Shown piece by piece: positions 23,861 through 38,132 of a DNA stretch of 64,000 nucleotides (its first letter is position 1; each line of letters opens with the position of its first letter). Under the pieces are notes generated by a model. That model did no database searches and was not told the DNA's origin. It worked only from the letters and a program-made list of their open reading frames with translations. The DNA comes from Opisthocomus hoazin (lineage: Eukaryota > Chordata > Aves > Opisthocomiformes > Opisthocomidae). The translations under genes and the position numbers were made by a program. The stretch covers positions 59,867,682 through 59,931,681 of the forward strand of contig NC_134418.1 in NCBI RefSeq assembly GCF_030867145.1, in the 5' to 3' direction.

Positions 23861-26800
23861 AATCTTTTTATTAAAGTAACTATGCCTGCCTCTTCTCTCC
23901 TTTTTTCTGCTCTAGACTACACAGGCTAGTTTGACTTATATTGGGCACCAGCATTTGATTCATGCCAATGGTTCTGTAAGGGTGACTACTCAGTTTTGCT
24001 ACTCCTCTGATCTATATTATGTATTTCAGCCAGAGCTTGAATTCCAGCATTTTCGTGGATAAAAATTAAACTGACTAATATTTTGTTTGAGTTTGTTTTT
24101 TTAACCCTCTTTAAAATTTCTTTTTTCGTTTTTTCTTATTTTTTTTCCCCCATGAAATGGAAAAATCCTTGTTAAACTTGCATCACCTTGTGTTGTAGCT
24201 CCTGTTGTGATGGGTTTCTCTTCAGGGCATTGTCAGAATGGGAAGGCAGGGCTAAGGAAAAGCGTTTCAGTAAATGGTTCAGCTTTAGTCCCTGAAAATC
24301 ACGTGAGATGTGAGAAATTGTTCCATTGTATTTCCATTAGTACGTTTGTCAGCTAGTCCTCAATGCAGGGTTAATCTGGTCCTCTGCTTGTCTGAACCAC
24401 TGCTCTCTAGATTACGGATATGGGTGTTCTCTATGATTTGTACAATGACTCAATGGTTTCTCTTTAATGTAGATATGTTTTGGCTTCAAATGCAAGCTTC
24501 TGCAGCAGTGCATCAAAACTTTCTGATTTAATCAGATTGCCTTGTGGGAAATAGCTTAAAAAACATAATATGAGTGTAAATGTATTGATGCCTCTATATG
24601 TGAATTTCACATCCTCTTTTAATTTTCAGGAGAGCATGTTAAGCCATGAAGGCTTTTCCAGCTGTTTCATTTTCTTTCTTCAAAAGTGAAGTTTTCTCAA
24701 GTCGAGTGGATTTCCACCTTCCCCCCCAGTGTCCTCTTCTGGAATGTAATTGTGAGCTTGAAGTTCTGACTGGGGCATTTAATAGAAGTATTGGTCTGAT
24801 TATCTGCATCTTCTGAGTGGATTCTGGAGGGAACAGTCTTGACAACGTTTTTGCAAAGCTTTTTAATGAAGCTAAGTGTGGCCATCAGATTTTTTTGTGA
24901 ACAGTTATTTAGGCCTTAGCTGGACAAGGACAGACTTCAATCAATGGCACTGCCTTTGTGTACTGTGGAAAAAAGTTCCTAATTTGCAAAGGTTTCATTT
25001 AGAGGAAAGAGAATTTGATAAAACTTTCAAAAGTAGTGTAAGCTGTGGCCGTCATCAAAAGTGGCTTCAGACTGATAGAGGCTGATAAGAATTTCTCATT
25101 GCTAGTACAGCACACTGAAATCCATGTTGAATTTGAATCAGAGGCTTCAAAATCATGTAAGTGCGCTTTGAAAACTTCCCCTGTTTTTGAATTTTTCCTT
25201 GAAAGTATCTTAGTAATTATGGAAATTGTATAAGCATGTAGTAATGTTTGGAAATAATCATGGGACCAACCATGAAATTGCTGCTCTGTCTACCAATTGG
25301 ACTTAACAAGAACAAAATGCCATTACTACCTTCGTAATCTGATTTATTTTAATGTCTTTGAATGAAATACCTCTGGAATCAACTGCTGAGTGATTTAACT
25401 GCTTCCTTGCTGCTTAATTAAACGGTGGCCTTGCCAGATTGCCTACTAATGGGGTAGCTGCTTCTTGGGGCTGTTTTTTTTTTCCTCCCTGTGTATATTG
25501 GGTATCTGGAACATCTTTAGTGTTGCCTAATGCAGATGCATGCCGTAACGAGGTGCAAGAGGAGTAGGGTTAATGTCCCCATATCATTAATCACGGTGTT
25601 CACATGTGGTGCTTGTAATGGCTGACAGACATTAAACTTGACACTCAGTTGAACATTCTTCCAAGGCCAGTGGGAAAAATGTCTTCCCCTCCCTATTCTC
25701 CCCAGTCCTTTGGGTGAACTGTCTTACTAATTTGAAAAAAAAAAAAAAAAAAGCCCAGCTCCACAAAAAATTTATTTCATAGTACTTTCTTTAGCCTGTA
25801 ACTTTCAAAAAATTAATTACTCTTACAGCAGATTTCACTTATTATGGTAATTAAAACATATTCAATAAGCATCGGTCAGAATAGAGTTGTCCAGCTGTTA
25901 GGTTAGGTGGGGAGGACTGTAATGTGACTGGTGACTCCTTGCCCACAGGGGGAGTGGGAGGATTCACTAAAGGAATCTGAGTGCTGTTCAGGATCAAGCT
26001 GTTACTGTGTTTCTTGGTCTAATTCCCCGAATCTGGAAGCAATGAACAAATGCCAGTGGTAATTCAAATAACTGTCCTGAATGAATACGTAGGCTGTCCC
26101 ATTTTGTCGTACGTCATAATACTCTGCATTGTGAAAACATAAAACCAGAACATCCCTAAGCTGAGAACCTTTTTATCCACAGTTGTTACATAAAAATGTC
26201 TTGATTTATGTAATTGACTTTCTAGTTTAGGAGAGAGGGTAGTAGGAAGACAGGACTTGCTCATGCTGCTCAGGCAACTGAAAGCTACTTTGGTGGTGGG
26301 GCAAGAGGAGATCATTATGCAAGTAGACTAAACTAAATTTAAATTTAATTGCAGGAGTTGTACCATTCCTGTTAGCTGATGGTGCTCACTTCTTTTTTGG
26401 TTCTGAAATTGTATCATCCTTGAATGCATTTTTGCAAACTACTGTTGCTTGCGTTTCTTGTGGGTTCAGAAGATCAGCTTTTTGTAAAGCTCCTCCCTGT
26501 CTTTCCCTGGCTGATTAAATAACATTTCCCTGAACTTTTGGCATAGCATTATGTTTGTGTTATCCTTTAAAGGTGAGGAAGAGGACTGAGCAGCATATCT
26601 GCATCCTCTTCCTATTTAATACCATAACTAACAAAACAGGCATTAAGAGTTCATGAGGGTACCTTTGATGTTTGTGCTAGTCTCTTCTGCAGGCTAAAAA
26701 ATTAGCAAACAGGAACAGTACCTAGGTACTTGGTAGACTGTAATTGCCTACTGTCACACTGTGATTTGCAAAGACTGTAGAAGCAATATAAATAGCAGTG

Positions 26801-27360
26801 GTGTATTTTTTTATTTCCGGCAATATTCTTTCCACCCTCGGTTATGACCAACGCACTTTTGTTACAGGTCACTGTCTAATATGAGCTGAAGAGACTCCTT
26901 TAGTGGTAGCTCAGTGTCAGAGAGGGATTGTGTAGCTACAGTGTAGAATTCATTATTCTGTGAACTGATACTCATATGATTCAGCTGACAGTTTTTAAGC
27001 TTGCTGGCATGGGCCTTTCACAACGTAAGAGACTTTGTTCATTAAACATTGTGCTAGGTGATTGCCATGCTTTCAAACAGGCTGATCATGAGGCTGAGTT
27101 TTGTGACGCTTGGTTTGGGTTGACTGCACTAGCCTATGTTTCCCGTGGGTACTAGGGCAGGTGCTGTAATAACACAAATAATTGTGCTTCTCCTTCTGAC
27201 CAAGCATATTCTTGAAATGTCATTCCAAATGTAATAAGAGCAAGTTACTGACAATAGTCTGTTGTGCTTGTGCAGCTTGGTTTTCTTCTCTGAAATAAGA
27301 ATTCCCTGGAAGCCAGTGGGAATTGGAGGGCTTTTAAAGAAAGAATAAGGCATGCAACTG

Positions 27361-27440
27361 TTGGGGTTTTGTTGGTGTGGTGTGTGTTGTTGGTTGTTTT
27401 GGGGTGTTTTTTGTTTTTTTTTGGTTTTTGTTTTTTTTCC
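27361..27440 (+). repeat. G/T-rich low-complexity tract
   Basis: This stretch is almost only G and T, with TTGTTGG-like units decaying into T-runs. It encodes a meaningless Cys/Trp/Phe-rich open frame. It may be an old simple repeat. Confidence 0.8.
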
Positions 27441-30400
27441 CGCCTCCCTGTTGAGAATGACCTGCTCACCCTTCCCTGGACCCTCTCCGTTTTTTCCTGG
27501 GAGCTTGGGGAAACAACTGCTGATACGTTGCCTTTAGGCCACTGAAAAGTGTTGTTCAAAAGGATATTTTGCTCTATTCTGTTTCCTCTGCTTCCTACTG
27601 CAGTGAGGCTTGGACTGGTCTCTGTGTTAAGGAGCCAATTACTCTAAGACTGGAGCTCCCTTATGGGCTGTAAACGAGCACAGTGGAAACTTGCCTAGAA
27701 TTTGGTAAGATTTTGGACTGGAATAATAGGCTTTGGTTTGGTGTGACTTGCTGTTGCCAATGCTTTGCTCAGAATTTGGTTGGCTATGCAGAGAGCTGGC
27801 TAGTTAGAATACACTTACATTAAGAATATTTTTTTTTTGGCATTAAAGCAACTTGTATTTTCATGCTGTAAGTGAAGCCATTCCTTGCTGATCTTGCATT
27901 TGTTCCTAAAAAGCAGTGTACTTCGGAGGTGCCTGTGGAAAAATAAACATCATTTAGTTTTGAGCAGTTACTGAAAAACTAATCCTATAGACCAAAATAT
28001 AATGAGTTGTGGGTTCTTCGCTCCAATGAGTGAAATATGACTGGTGTGACCTAGTTTATTCGCATATTTAACATACTGGATACTTTTTGTCTTTTTTTTT
28101 TTCTGCTTGTTTCCTAGGAAACAAATGCCCTGGAATAGTAGAAAACAGCTATTATATGGAGACTGCTGCCTGTCTGAAGCTTTGTTCTTTTGTAGGTGGA
28201 AGGCTTTAAAGGGGAAAGAGCTGGAGTTTTCAAAAACATCTTTATTAACCAAAATAGCATAAGGGTGTGTTTCGCGCTGCTGTGCAGCTTCTCAATATAT
28301 TTATATTTTCTCCAGTAGGACTGTCTGTGTTGTAACGGCTTATCTAGCAAAACTAGCATATGTGCTCCCATTCAAGGCATACTAAAAGAAGCTGAATGAT
28401 TAATAAACGGTTCTTTCTGTCATCCTTGCTGAGCACCATGAAGATGCGTATTTTAAGAAGTATTTTATTTTGAATTATCTGAAATGGAAACAATAATGCA
28501 GATATTGGAGTTAGAGTAAATTTCAGGAAATTTTTTTTTTGAGTGGAATAGGTCAGGAGAGGGGTGGGAAACCTTTCAAATGTAAAAATTGTCTTCAATT
28601 TGTCATGCTGTTGTGGTTTTTTTTGTAGTTTTAGCCCAATGTTTATTGTTGCTGGATTAAAAGAAATAGATGTAATTGTTGCAATGTTGATTTTGAAGCT
28701 GTGATAGTGGGAATGGTTTTGGGATTCGTAATGCTGAATCTTACTGGTGAAAGAAAACTCAACAAACTGGTTTACTAGTTGAACTGGACGGTTAACTAAT
28801 GAGAATGGTGGGGGGAGTGATGTTGAGTTTTGAGAATACTGAGCAAATTGCAGGAGTAAGAACAAGGGGAATCTGAGCTTTTGGTAGTGTATGACAGAAG
28901 GATGAGTTCTTAACTTTGAAAGTGCTGCTCAGTTCCCCTTTGGTCTTTCTACACTGGCTTCAAAAACAGTCTTGTAGGGACCAATGATCAATGGTGCAGA
29001 TAAAGTTGTATCTCTTGTATTTTGTGACTTATTCAGTTGTTTCTGATCTGCTTGAACTGAGCATACAGCACGTGGTGTCAGTCTCTTGAGTACATACATC
29101 ACTGATGCTGGTGTGCTGCAAGCTGTATGGTTTGCGTGGCTCTGGAGCTGTGGCTTGGTGTGGGTGGGCCATCTGCCCTAATGTGCATGCAGGTTCTTAA
29201 GGAGACAAATAACTAGCTTGCATCTTCACAATTTGATGGTTCATTTCTTTCTTGCTGTTGTTTCAGGTCTTGATAGATGCTGTTCTGATGTTTTTCTCTT
29301 AGTCTACAGCACCTTGAGAAGGGCATAGTGGCAGGATGAGATAAATCCATGTAGCCCACAATTCCCTGCCTGAGCTTTATTCAGTACTGCTTTATTCAGC
29401 CCTTTCCTGAGGGAACGACAGGTAACTAACAGTAGCAGTGTATGATCAGGAGCCTCATAGAAAGGTGAGCAAAATAAAGGGATGTGCTGGAGAATGAAAC
29501 CTGGCTTTCTTGTTATTGCTTTTGGGTTTGGAATCCAGCGGAGCTATTTCTTTGTCCAGGTGTGCCAGTAATATGGATATAATGCACGCTTACTGCCTTG
29601 CCTAAGGGTTATAACTTTCAAAAGGCTAAACACGTTTTGATAATAAACTGCAGTGAAGGCACGTATAAGACTTTGACAATCTTGCCAAAGCGTGGGGATT
29701 TTGTTTGTTTTTTTTAACAAAAATGCGAAGTTTTTAAAGTAAGACTGCTTTCAGTGCAAGAACTGGGGGTAAAGGGAGAATGAAGCTGTGCGAAGAAGTA
29801 ACCAAGCACATCTCCAACAGCCTAGAAGTACATCCACCTGGCAGTGGCTAGGCCTTCTGGATCATAAAGCCATGAATCTGTGATGCTGGGCTGCTGCTGG
29901 AGGCTGGAGAGAGCTCTTTTGAGCTTTGCCAAGAGGGGGAGTTGCTCTTTTGTGGCTGCTGCCTCAGCTATTACTGGTTATTATAGTTGTGCAGAGTATG
30001 AAGGTGGTGAACCACAGAGCTTTTGGTCTAGCTCTGAGCAAGTACAGCCTCATACCTCTGTGAAAGTTCACTGTTGTAAGAATGTGCGATGTGCATCAGT
30101 GTTCATGTGTGTGACCTGGTGAAGTTCTGAATGCTTCTGCATGTCATTTGGGACACCTCTGCACATTCCTAAGTTTTATACTTTTATGCTAAATTTTTCC
30201 TGATTAGTGTTGTGGAAGTGGTAGTATAGTCATCTTCATGCTGCCTTACAAAGCCAAGATATCCAAAGTTATCCTTTCTGGTGGATTCCTAAGACAGGCC
30301 ATGTTTTGTGAAGGAAAGGAGATTATGATTTTTCTTAAGAAAAAGCTATTTTGGGGGTTAAGGGGAGGTTCAGATGCTGTGTGGTGAGTTGTGCAAATGA

Positions 30401-33400
30401 ATCAGATTGTGATCTACCTGGCTGGTCATGTGACTCATCAAGTGGTTTTACCTAGTGGAAGGAAAGTAGGTAACTGACGTTGCTCTGGATGTTCAATACT
30501 ACTAACTGCTGTTCATGAGTACCTGTTCCTACGTGTACTTAATCAGAAAGATGGCTGACTGCTAGTAATGAAAGGTATTACGAGTCTTTGAGCTCTTCAC
30601 ATGCCAGCTTTTCTGAATTAAGACTATGTTATGCCACTGCACCTCTTCACTAGTTACTAGTGAATGTGGTCAAATTGAAACCAAATTCGAAGGTTCAAAC
30701 ATTATTTTTAGAATCTGTCCACGTAACTGATTTAAATTCTTGTAAAAGCAGCTGTACTTGATGTGATCTTGACCTCTTGCATGAGTTGTGTGCCAGTGGA
30801 ACTATTGATCTTGCTGGCTGACTTTGTGCACTTCAAATAAGGTTTTCTCAACAGCTAGACTCAATAGTAGGCAAACAACGTCAGGTTTCAACACAAAACA
30901 TAAAATGCCCCTAGTTCTCACACAATTAAGACATCTAAAGTAGTTTTTCAGCTCTAAGGACTGGAGAGAGGGAGAGGAAAAAATAGCTCTCTGTGATAGA
31001 TCTTTTGAAGTAGTAAAATATCTAGATGACCTGGCCAAAGCCAGTTAACTATTGCTGAACTGTCCCTTTGCATAATAAATACTCTGCAAGTGAGTGAACA
31101 AACCATTCATGAGAAGTTGCTGGTTAGCTTGCTGTTCCCCTACTGACTATGGGAGAGTACTAGGGAGAACTCTGTGCCTTGGCTGTTCAGTTATTAACAC
31201 CCATGGATGCATCTGCTAAAATGCAAAAATGGAGAGGCCAAGCATCTGGCAGGAAGGATCTTTCTTGCTATTCCAGCTGGGATTAAGTTAAAGCCAATGA
31301 GCAGTGACCGTGGCAAGTTTTGCAGCTGTGCCATGTCAACAATGAGTCTCTGTTCCATAGGTACATTAGTTAACACTGTTACAAGCTATTTTCTTTCAAA
31401 GTGCTTAATGGCTTCTCCTTGCCAAGCCCAGTGCTTTCTGCTGTTGCCTTTCTCCTGCTCATTTTTTGAGAGGAGGTAGAAGGAGGTTGTGATGACCAAA
31501 GTGACAATTGCAAATAGGGCTGTAACTTCTGTCCTTGCATTAAGCATTCCCGTCTGTTGGATCTTTAATACTTTATTTCTTTTGTTTCACTTACTGTGGG
31601 TTTTCCTAATAGTATGTGCCATGCATATCCATTGCTGCTCTCTGAGCATTTCTGTGCAAGTGTAAAAATGCCAAGGTTTAGTGTATTTGAGGTGCTTGTG
31701 TAAAGCAGTATTTGCTTATGTGGATGCAAAGTAAAGGGGCTCTCTGCTGTCGAACAACCGAATGTGTCACTTGGGGCAAGATCTCAACTGTTGTAGAAAA
31801 TACATGTGGATATGTTTTAAGAGTTCGTTACATAAATAGATCATCTAGTTATTGTTGTTTGAATCAATTCTCATAATAAAAGCCAAAAACCTGTAGAGGA
31901 GTTGTCCTTGTAAGTTAGTCGCCCTTGTTGTTCCACAGTGCAGTGTAAATCTCGGAGCAGCTCTGATGCAGCATTAGGATGCTTCACACTTATATGAAAG
32001 TTACAGTTGAATTTAGTTTCACTATGCTTTTCATCATGTATTTAACGACATGAGCATAGGAAACTTTATCTTTTTTTTCTTTCTTATAAAGGGGTTCAGA
32101 TTTGAAGATCTGGGCTACATCTCTGATTAGAAAGGGGCAGTTGTGTACAAAGAGCAGCAGTCACTCCAAATGTCATTCTGCCTTGGTGCTTATATTGCAG
32201 GATGATCTCCCTTTGCTTCCCCTCCTGTTTGTTACCTACTGTAGCTTGATGAGGAGAACCACAATGGACTTCTGCATGCTGTTCCCATGAGCCATATTCC
32301 TAGCCTACATCCATAGGGACCATGGAGAAGCGAACTGGACACTTGGAAATGTGGAAAATGGTATTGTAGCATAATCACAGGGAGTTTCTGAAATCTATTG
32401 AGATTTCTCATTACTGCTAAAATAAGCTTTTCTCTAATGTTGTGTAAACCAGGTGCTCTGAGGAAATAGAACTGGTGGCTAGCTAAAAGAGCAGTGTCAA
32501 GCAGTGGTGGCTGCTGTCCCAGGTTGATGTAAACTGATGCTGATGATGTGGGAATGTGTTCTCACAATAGCTGTAGTGTTAGTTGAGTCCCGTGGTGTGG
32601 AGTGAATTGCATGTGGTAGTGCCTACTAGAAAAGACTACTTTCGTCACTAGGGTTTCCTCTAGGGTGTTGAAGGGCTTTAAGATCTGGTGGTGGTATGAG
32701 AAGCAGAAAATAAGGACTTCTCAAGTGTGCTGGTTCTCTTTGTTTTCTTCAGCACTGATGACTCTGATCTGTTGATCAAAACTTTGTGCTAAGTGCTGTG
32801 TGTGAAAATGCATAAGTGTTGCATCTGGATCATTGTCAAATGTGTTCTAGTCCCTGCAGAACAGATCCACAAGACAGCAGTGAGGTGTGAATGACATGTC
32901 TGCTGCTTTAATTCAAAGTACTTCATTATTAGGACTCTAAAGTTGCAAGTCTTTATATGGTAATAGTGTTTTTTTCCAGTGCCTCCAGTTACATTCTGTA
33001 AATCCTTGCAGAGCAAAACAGAAAATTCTGTCACCTTTAATGATGCTTAGTTTGTTTTGAGGAGCTTCCTTACAGAAAAATTTCAGTGAGTTTCAGCTAG
33101 GTGTAATATGAAGTGACTGACTGTCTTGGTGGCAGATTCACCATCTGCTGGTAGGAGACACTGTTAATTGTACTGGCATAAATGTTGGTTTGACAGCTCT
33201 CTAAATTAAAATGGTGAAATGATATAGGTTGGAAACATACTGAAAGCTTTGCTGGTTTTATGTCGTCTTTTGTTTCCTGTAAAAACTATGTAGTTCGTAG
33301 TTCCAGTTTAGAGAGCAGCTAAAGAAGGAAGAAGGAGTAGTGCTAGTGCCTTGAGGAAGAAGCAGCTTCTGTCCCAGGGTGGAACAGGAATGAGTAATGG

Positions 33401-34253
33401 AGGAAAGATCTGAGACTTCAGATCTGTTGCTGATGAAAAGTTATTTGCATAACCACAGACTAAATTCTGCCCAGAGAGGACATCACTATGTGCATGCATG
33501 TGACCTTTGAGAGGAAAATCAGGATCAACTATAAAAGAACTTAGTGGAACTGCTTTGTGGTGTTGTCACGGTTTTCTGCTTGCAAGCTAAATGCAAGGAG
33601 ACAGTGAATTTGAAATGACAGAAACTTTAAAAGGCTTCTTTTGTGTGCAGATGTGATAATTGGTGATGTCTGACAAGTTTATTGAAGACTGTGGTTTTTA
33701 ATGGGAGTACCAAGTCTATTTTGCTTCAGTTGCTTTTTAACTACCTGTAGTTCCTGCTTGTCCTCAGCTGTGTTTTTCTCTCCATTTAATGCAAGTTGCT
33801 GGCTGCAGGACTACATAATCCTTTTTTCTCTTGAGTAAATTGCTGTATATTAGTATAATTATACAATGAACATTCATTTTGTTGCTTGCTTCATTTCAGT
33901 AGATCAGCAGTTCTCCATACCATGTAAATCTCTGCACTTCACCACTGTTTTGCAACCTGCTTTGGGCTTTTTTCAAATTTAACCTGCATTTTTATTTCAT
34001 ACCTTAGAAACAGAGTGATTTACCTTAGAGTAACACATCGTTTGGGTTATTTTGACCTGAAATTTCTGGGGAATTTTTTTAGGATTATATTACTACTTGA
34101 TTTTCTTTTCTTTTGCTTGAACAGTGACTAATGCATGTATAATGAGGGTCCTTCTAGCTCTATACCATATTATCTTTAGCAGCATTGCAGGGGAGAGAGG
34201 ATTGATGTTTTGAATTTACTGCGGTGTAGATGACATTATCGACATGTAGTCAT

Positions 34254-34445
34254 GATCATAGAATCATAGAATGGCTTGGGTTGGAAGAGATCTTTAAAGG
34301 TCATCTAGTCCAACCCCCCCTGCCATGAGCAGGGAGCTCTTCCAATGATTGGGTATCCACAGCTTCTCTTGGTAACCTGTTCCAGTGTCTCACTACCTTT
34401 AATGATGAATGATAGCTTTGTAATAGTAAGAAGGAAATTGTTGAA
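34254..34445 (-). mobile_element. CR1 LINE 3' end with internal deletion
   Basis: Read on the minus strand this is the 3' terminus of CR1. It ends with the conserved CCTTTAAAGATC-type segment and CCATTCTATGATTCTATGAT, the tandem octamers that mark CR1 tails in place of poly(A). Upstream it encodes the last ORF2 residues, with VVRHWNRLPREAVDTQSLEE recognisable. Compared with a typical copy, about 50 bases seem missing near 34334-34340, between the end of ORF2 and the GCTCATGGCAGG segment. It is 5' truncated, the usual outcome of LINE insertion, and cannot move. Confidence 0.9.
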
Positions 34446-37400
34446 GTAGTAGAGAATAATCTGCCCTGCATTCTCATGCAAAATGTGAGGTTACACAGCC
34501 TGAAAGAAGGGAATAGGAAATGGGCTTGGAGATCTAGATGCACCCATACGGCATTCGCGGGCACAGTTTTTGGCAAGCAAATGTGGCAGTTTAGTAGTCT
34601 GCTAGTAACTTGGAGGATTAGTACTGGTTCTTGAGCAGTACCAATGTTTACCTCATTACCTGTTCTGATAAAATACGTAGTACATGAATTAAATATGTGA
34701 ACGTTGCAAAGAGAAAATCTACATAGCTGGTGCACAGCACTATCACTTTTGTTAGCTCTTTGAATGGGACAGGGGCACCCAAACCTACTGATGATGATGT
34801 AAGAATTTTGTGTTCTGCCTGTACTTTGAGCATAGGTTGTTTGATGTTTGTGCTCACTCATGAGTCATTCCCTTCCAGCTGCTGCCTTGAATTAGCTTCA
34901 AACACTGTATTCCTGCCCTGTCCTTAGGTATGTGCTCTTCCTGCAAGGACTTGGAATGAAATACGACCCTACGCTCATGAAACAGCAGATGGAAAACTTA
35001 TTGCAAAGGTTCTTTTGTTGCTAGTTCATCCATGATCTTGAGTTCCTCTTCAGATATGGTTACGTGTACTTTTCGTTACCTGTAAAGCTCTCCTGTCATC
35101 CTCGCTAACCTCTCTTAGCCGCTCGTGCTTTTGGCAGATCTCAAGGAAAGAAGCAGCACTGCTGGGAAGAGTGGTGTGGTGGAACTTTTTTCATAGACAA
35201 GAGCAGCAGAGCTACCTGCATGTGAAGAGGCCGGTACTCTTGTTTTGCTAGTGAATGGGTTGTTTTAATCAGCTGGAGTGAGACCTTCTTATCTTAGTAT
35301 TTTCTTACAGAAGGTGTACTTTTGAGTCTGCTAGAATTTGCTTTATTGTGGGAGATGTACTGGCACTGAGACTATTGAAACCCTCTTTTACATGACAGTG
35401 TAATAGTAAGTTCAGGTGAATGCTTTTAAAAACTTTCACAAGCGCTGAGGCTCAATGCTGTAACTTTTTCTTGGATTGTGTTTCAAAGAAATTGTTTTCC
35501 ACCTTCTTTGAATAATGCGTAGGGAAGCAAAGCAGTTTGAAGACCAACAAACAGGTGCTGATCAAAACACTTATAGCAGAGAGTGATAAAGAAATAATAT
35601 TTTTCTAACAATAGATTTGTTGCAGACTCTAAGTATTGTTCCCTGGTGTTCATTTACTTGAGATGATTTTATTCATACATTGGAAATGTTGCTGTGCTCC
35701 AGTCTTGTGCTTATTGATCAAGTTGGAGTGTATGTATCAGCACTGAAGATTGAACTTTTAATACAAAGGTCATGCAGCATCCATTTCCTTAAGCTGGCAG
35801 TCCCCAGACCCCTCTGCCGCTGCTTTGCTATGTCATGACAACACCATGGCTGAGCAGAGACAGCAGCAGCAGGCATGAGAATAGGCTTTTCTGAATTTCC
35901 CTCGTTGCACAGCAGTTTCTGTTCCAGAGACTTTGCTGTGTGGGAATTTAGTGTGATTTGTAACTGAGAATGAAGTCTAAAAGGAATGTGATTTGAAAAA
36001 CTGAAGTTCTGCAATTTTATGATGATCATTCATTAATTGTAAAACTTTTTCAAATGATTTTATGCTGCATACTATACCCTAAATAGATTGCTGTTGCTTT
36101 TGCGTGATGTGCCTACTGCTGTGGTTCTTAATTCAGCTAGTAACCAAGGGGAAGGTTAACTTAAAATATCTCAGCAATTATGCATTTTTCAGAAAGGAAT
36201 TAACATGGGTAAACTTAGCATTAATAGCAGGTGTTTGAAAAAAGTGTGCCAGTTTGCAGATGAACTTGTCTCTGGGGTTTTGTGTGTGGAGTTTTCTTTT
36301 GCCTCGTAAGTAGGCGGTTCATTGGCAAGTGGAATTATTTTAGCCCTTTATGTTACAGTATTGTAAAGTATTGTAAATGTCTACTTTGTGTCTGAGTTCT
36401 TAAGATGTAGCACTGTGAAGCAGTTTGCTGGATGCACTGGATGTGCAGCTGTTCCCACTGATCCCCAGCCACAGTACTATTGATAGAACCATATGCACTT
36501 AGTATATAATCAGTTTGGATGATGAAACCCTGCCTGATTACTTTGTTGTTAGATATTGAAGAGCTCTAACCAGGGGATGCTGAAGGTTGGAGAGGATTGA
36601 AGAACTTCTGCCACAATTCCTGCCTTCTTCTTTACTTGCTCTTGGAGTGGTGAAATGCAAAAAAACTACAAGCTTATTTGGATCTGGGAAGAAAGAAAGA
36701 ATTGATGGAGATTTGTCAGAAACGTCTCTTAATAGAGTAGATTTCCTGACAGACTGATCAATAGGTCCCTTCCATGCTGCCCAATGCCATAAAACAAAAG
36801 GTCTTTTGGGGCCAAGTGTCCCAGTGCCAAGCCCAGACTGAGTTAATTGGGCTGATGACTGGGGATTGCCATGAAGGAACACACCTACACAGCTTGGAGG
36901 CTGGGGAGGGTAGAAGAGCTGCTGTGTAGCTCCCTTTGCCACACAGCAAGACTTGCTGGACTGCAGCAGAAAAGGTGAGGTGAGCACTGTGGAGTCTTAT
37001 GCCGCCTGGTGCCAGTAACAGAAACTATAGTGTTTTGAGTTGATCAGCGTTGGATGGAAAGCACTAGAGGTAGCCTGAGAGTGCCTGAGTGTGCCTTGCT
37101 TACCCACCTGCTGCAGGCTCAGCGCCCAAACAGCTGCTGCTCCATCCTTGGATTGGGCACTTGTAATTTCCTTTTGTTCCTGCAGAACAAAACCAGGCTG
37201 GGTGCTGTTGCCACACTCGCTGTGTACTTCCTTCTCAGTTGAGCGGAGTGCTACTGTTTAGAAATACTTATTAATCATGTATGTGGCTACACAATTAAGT
37301 GCTGTGTAATTCTCAGACCTGAAGGTGGTGGCTCATGAAGGTAATTTCCCCCAGTACTGGTTAGCATGTGTGGCTCTCTAAGACACGTTTCTTATCTCTT

Positions 37401-38101
37401 GCCTAAAGGGTCCAGAGCTGGAATCAAGTTATGGTTGTTTCTTCTTATTGAGATAATTTTTGTGCATTGCATTGCACTTTTTTGTTTAAAGGCTGATAAC
37501 CAATTTTCTATATGAGGTTTAAATTTGGAGGACTTTTCATCAGTTCTAAAGTGTTAATGATTCAAGCATAGTGCCCAGTCAACAGTTTATTCAATTTTTA
37601 ATCAAGATTATTTTATATCTGGAAGTTTTTTAATTTCCAGTCATCACTTTAAAAAATGGTCATTCTACATCTTTTTTTAAAAAATGAAATTACTTTGTAC
37701 AATTTTTGAGTTTGTTGCTCCTTCTGTAAGCACTTGGAAAGAGGGACAGCCCACTTCAGCTAATTGTATTGTAACTGATCTAGTGGCTATGACAAATTGT
37801 ATCAACTCTCTTGCACTTATGAGGAAAAAAATGAAATATAAATATATACTTGATGCAAAGGTCTGGCTTTATTTGATAAAATGTAGTTTGGTTTGAACTT
37901 GCACTTGTCGACAGCACTGTTAGATTGATGTTTTGTTGCATAGTCTGTCTGAGGGCTGTTGAGTTGAAAACTACACACAGGTATTGCTAAAGGATTCTGT
38001 TTCATATTTTATATTGTATTGTATATGATATTGCTTCTGGAGAGTTCAGCCAGCTCTTCCATGCAGGTCCTAGATTCAACCACTAATTTTCTTCTGGCCT
38101 G

Positions 38102-38130
<29 letters not shown>
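38102..38130. repeat. T29 homopolymer
   Basis: Twenty-nine consecutive T. On the minus strand this is poly(A), which could be the tail of a retroposed sequence. The sequence that would be its body (above 38130, read on the minus strand) shows no recognisable gene or polyadenylation signal. The length is also open to sequencing error. Confidence 0.9.

Positions 38131-38132
<2 letters not shown>

Larger units (their letters stand above)
22551..34253. other. Intron 1 segment with low-complexity patches, no gene recognised
   Basis: About 11.7 kb of intron. A minus-strand open frame of 190 codons (22593-23165) has no family motif and is of a length reachable by chance. Low-complexity patches include TGG/GATG-like repeats (23816-23860), T-runs near 24100-24150, an A-run at 25737-25752 and a G/T tract at 27361-27440. 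The stretch 25381-25660 reads like a conserved non-coding element. No named mobile element seen. Confidence 0.5.

Noticed and set aside
34301..34861. 186-codon minus-strand open frame
   Set aside because: Its last 40 or so residues are the CR1 ORF2 end. The rest has no resemblance to CR1 or any protein, so it is chance read-through into a mobile-element relic.
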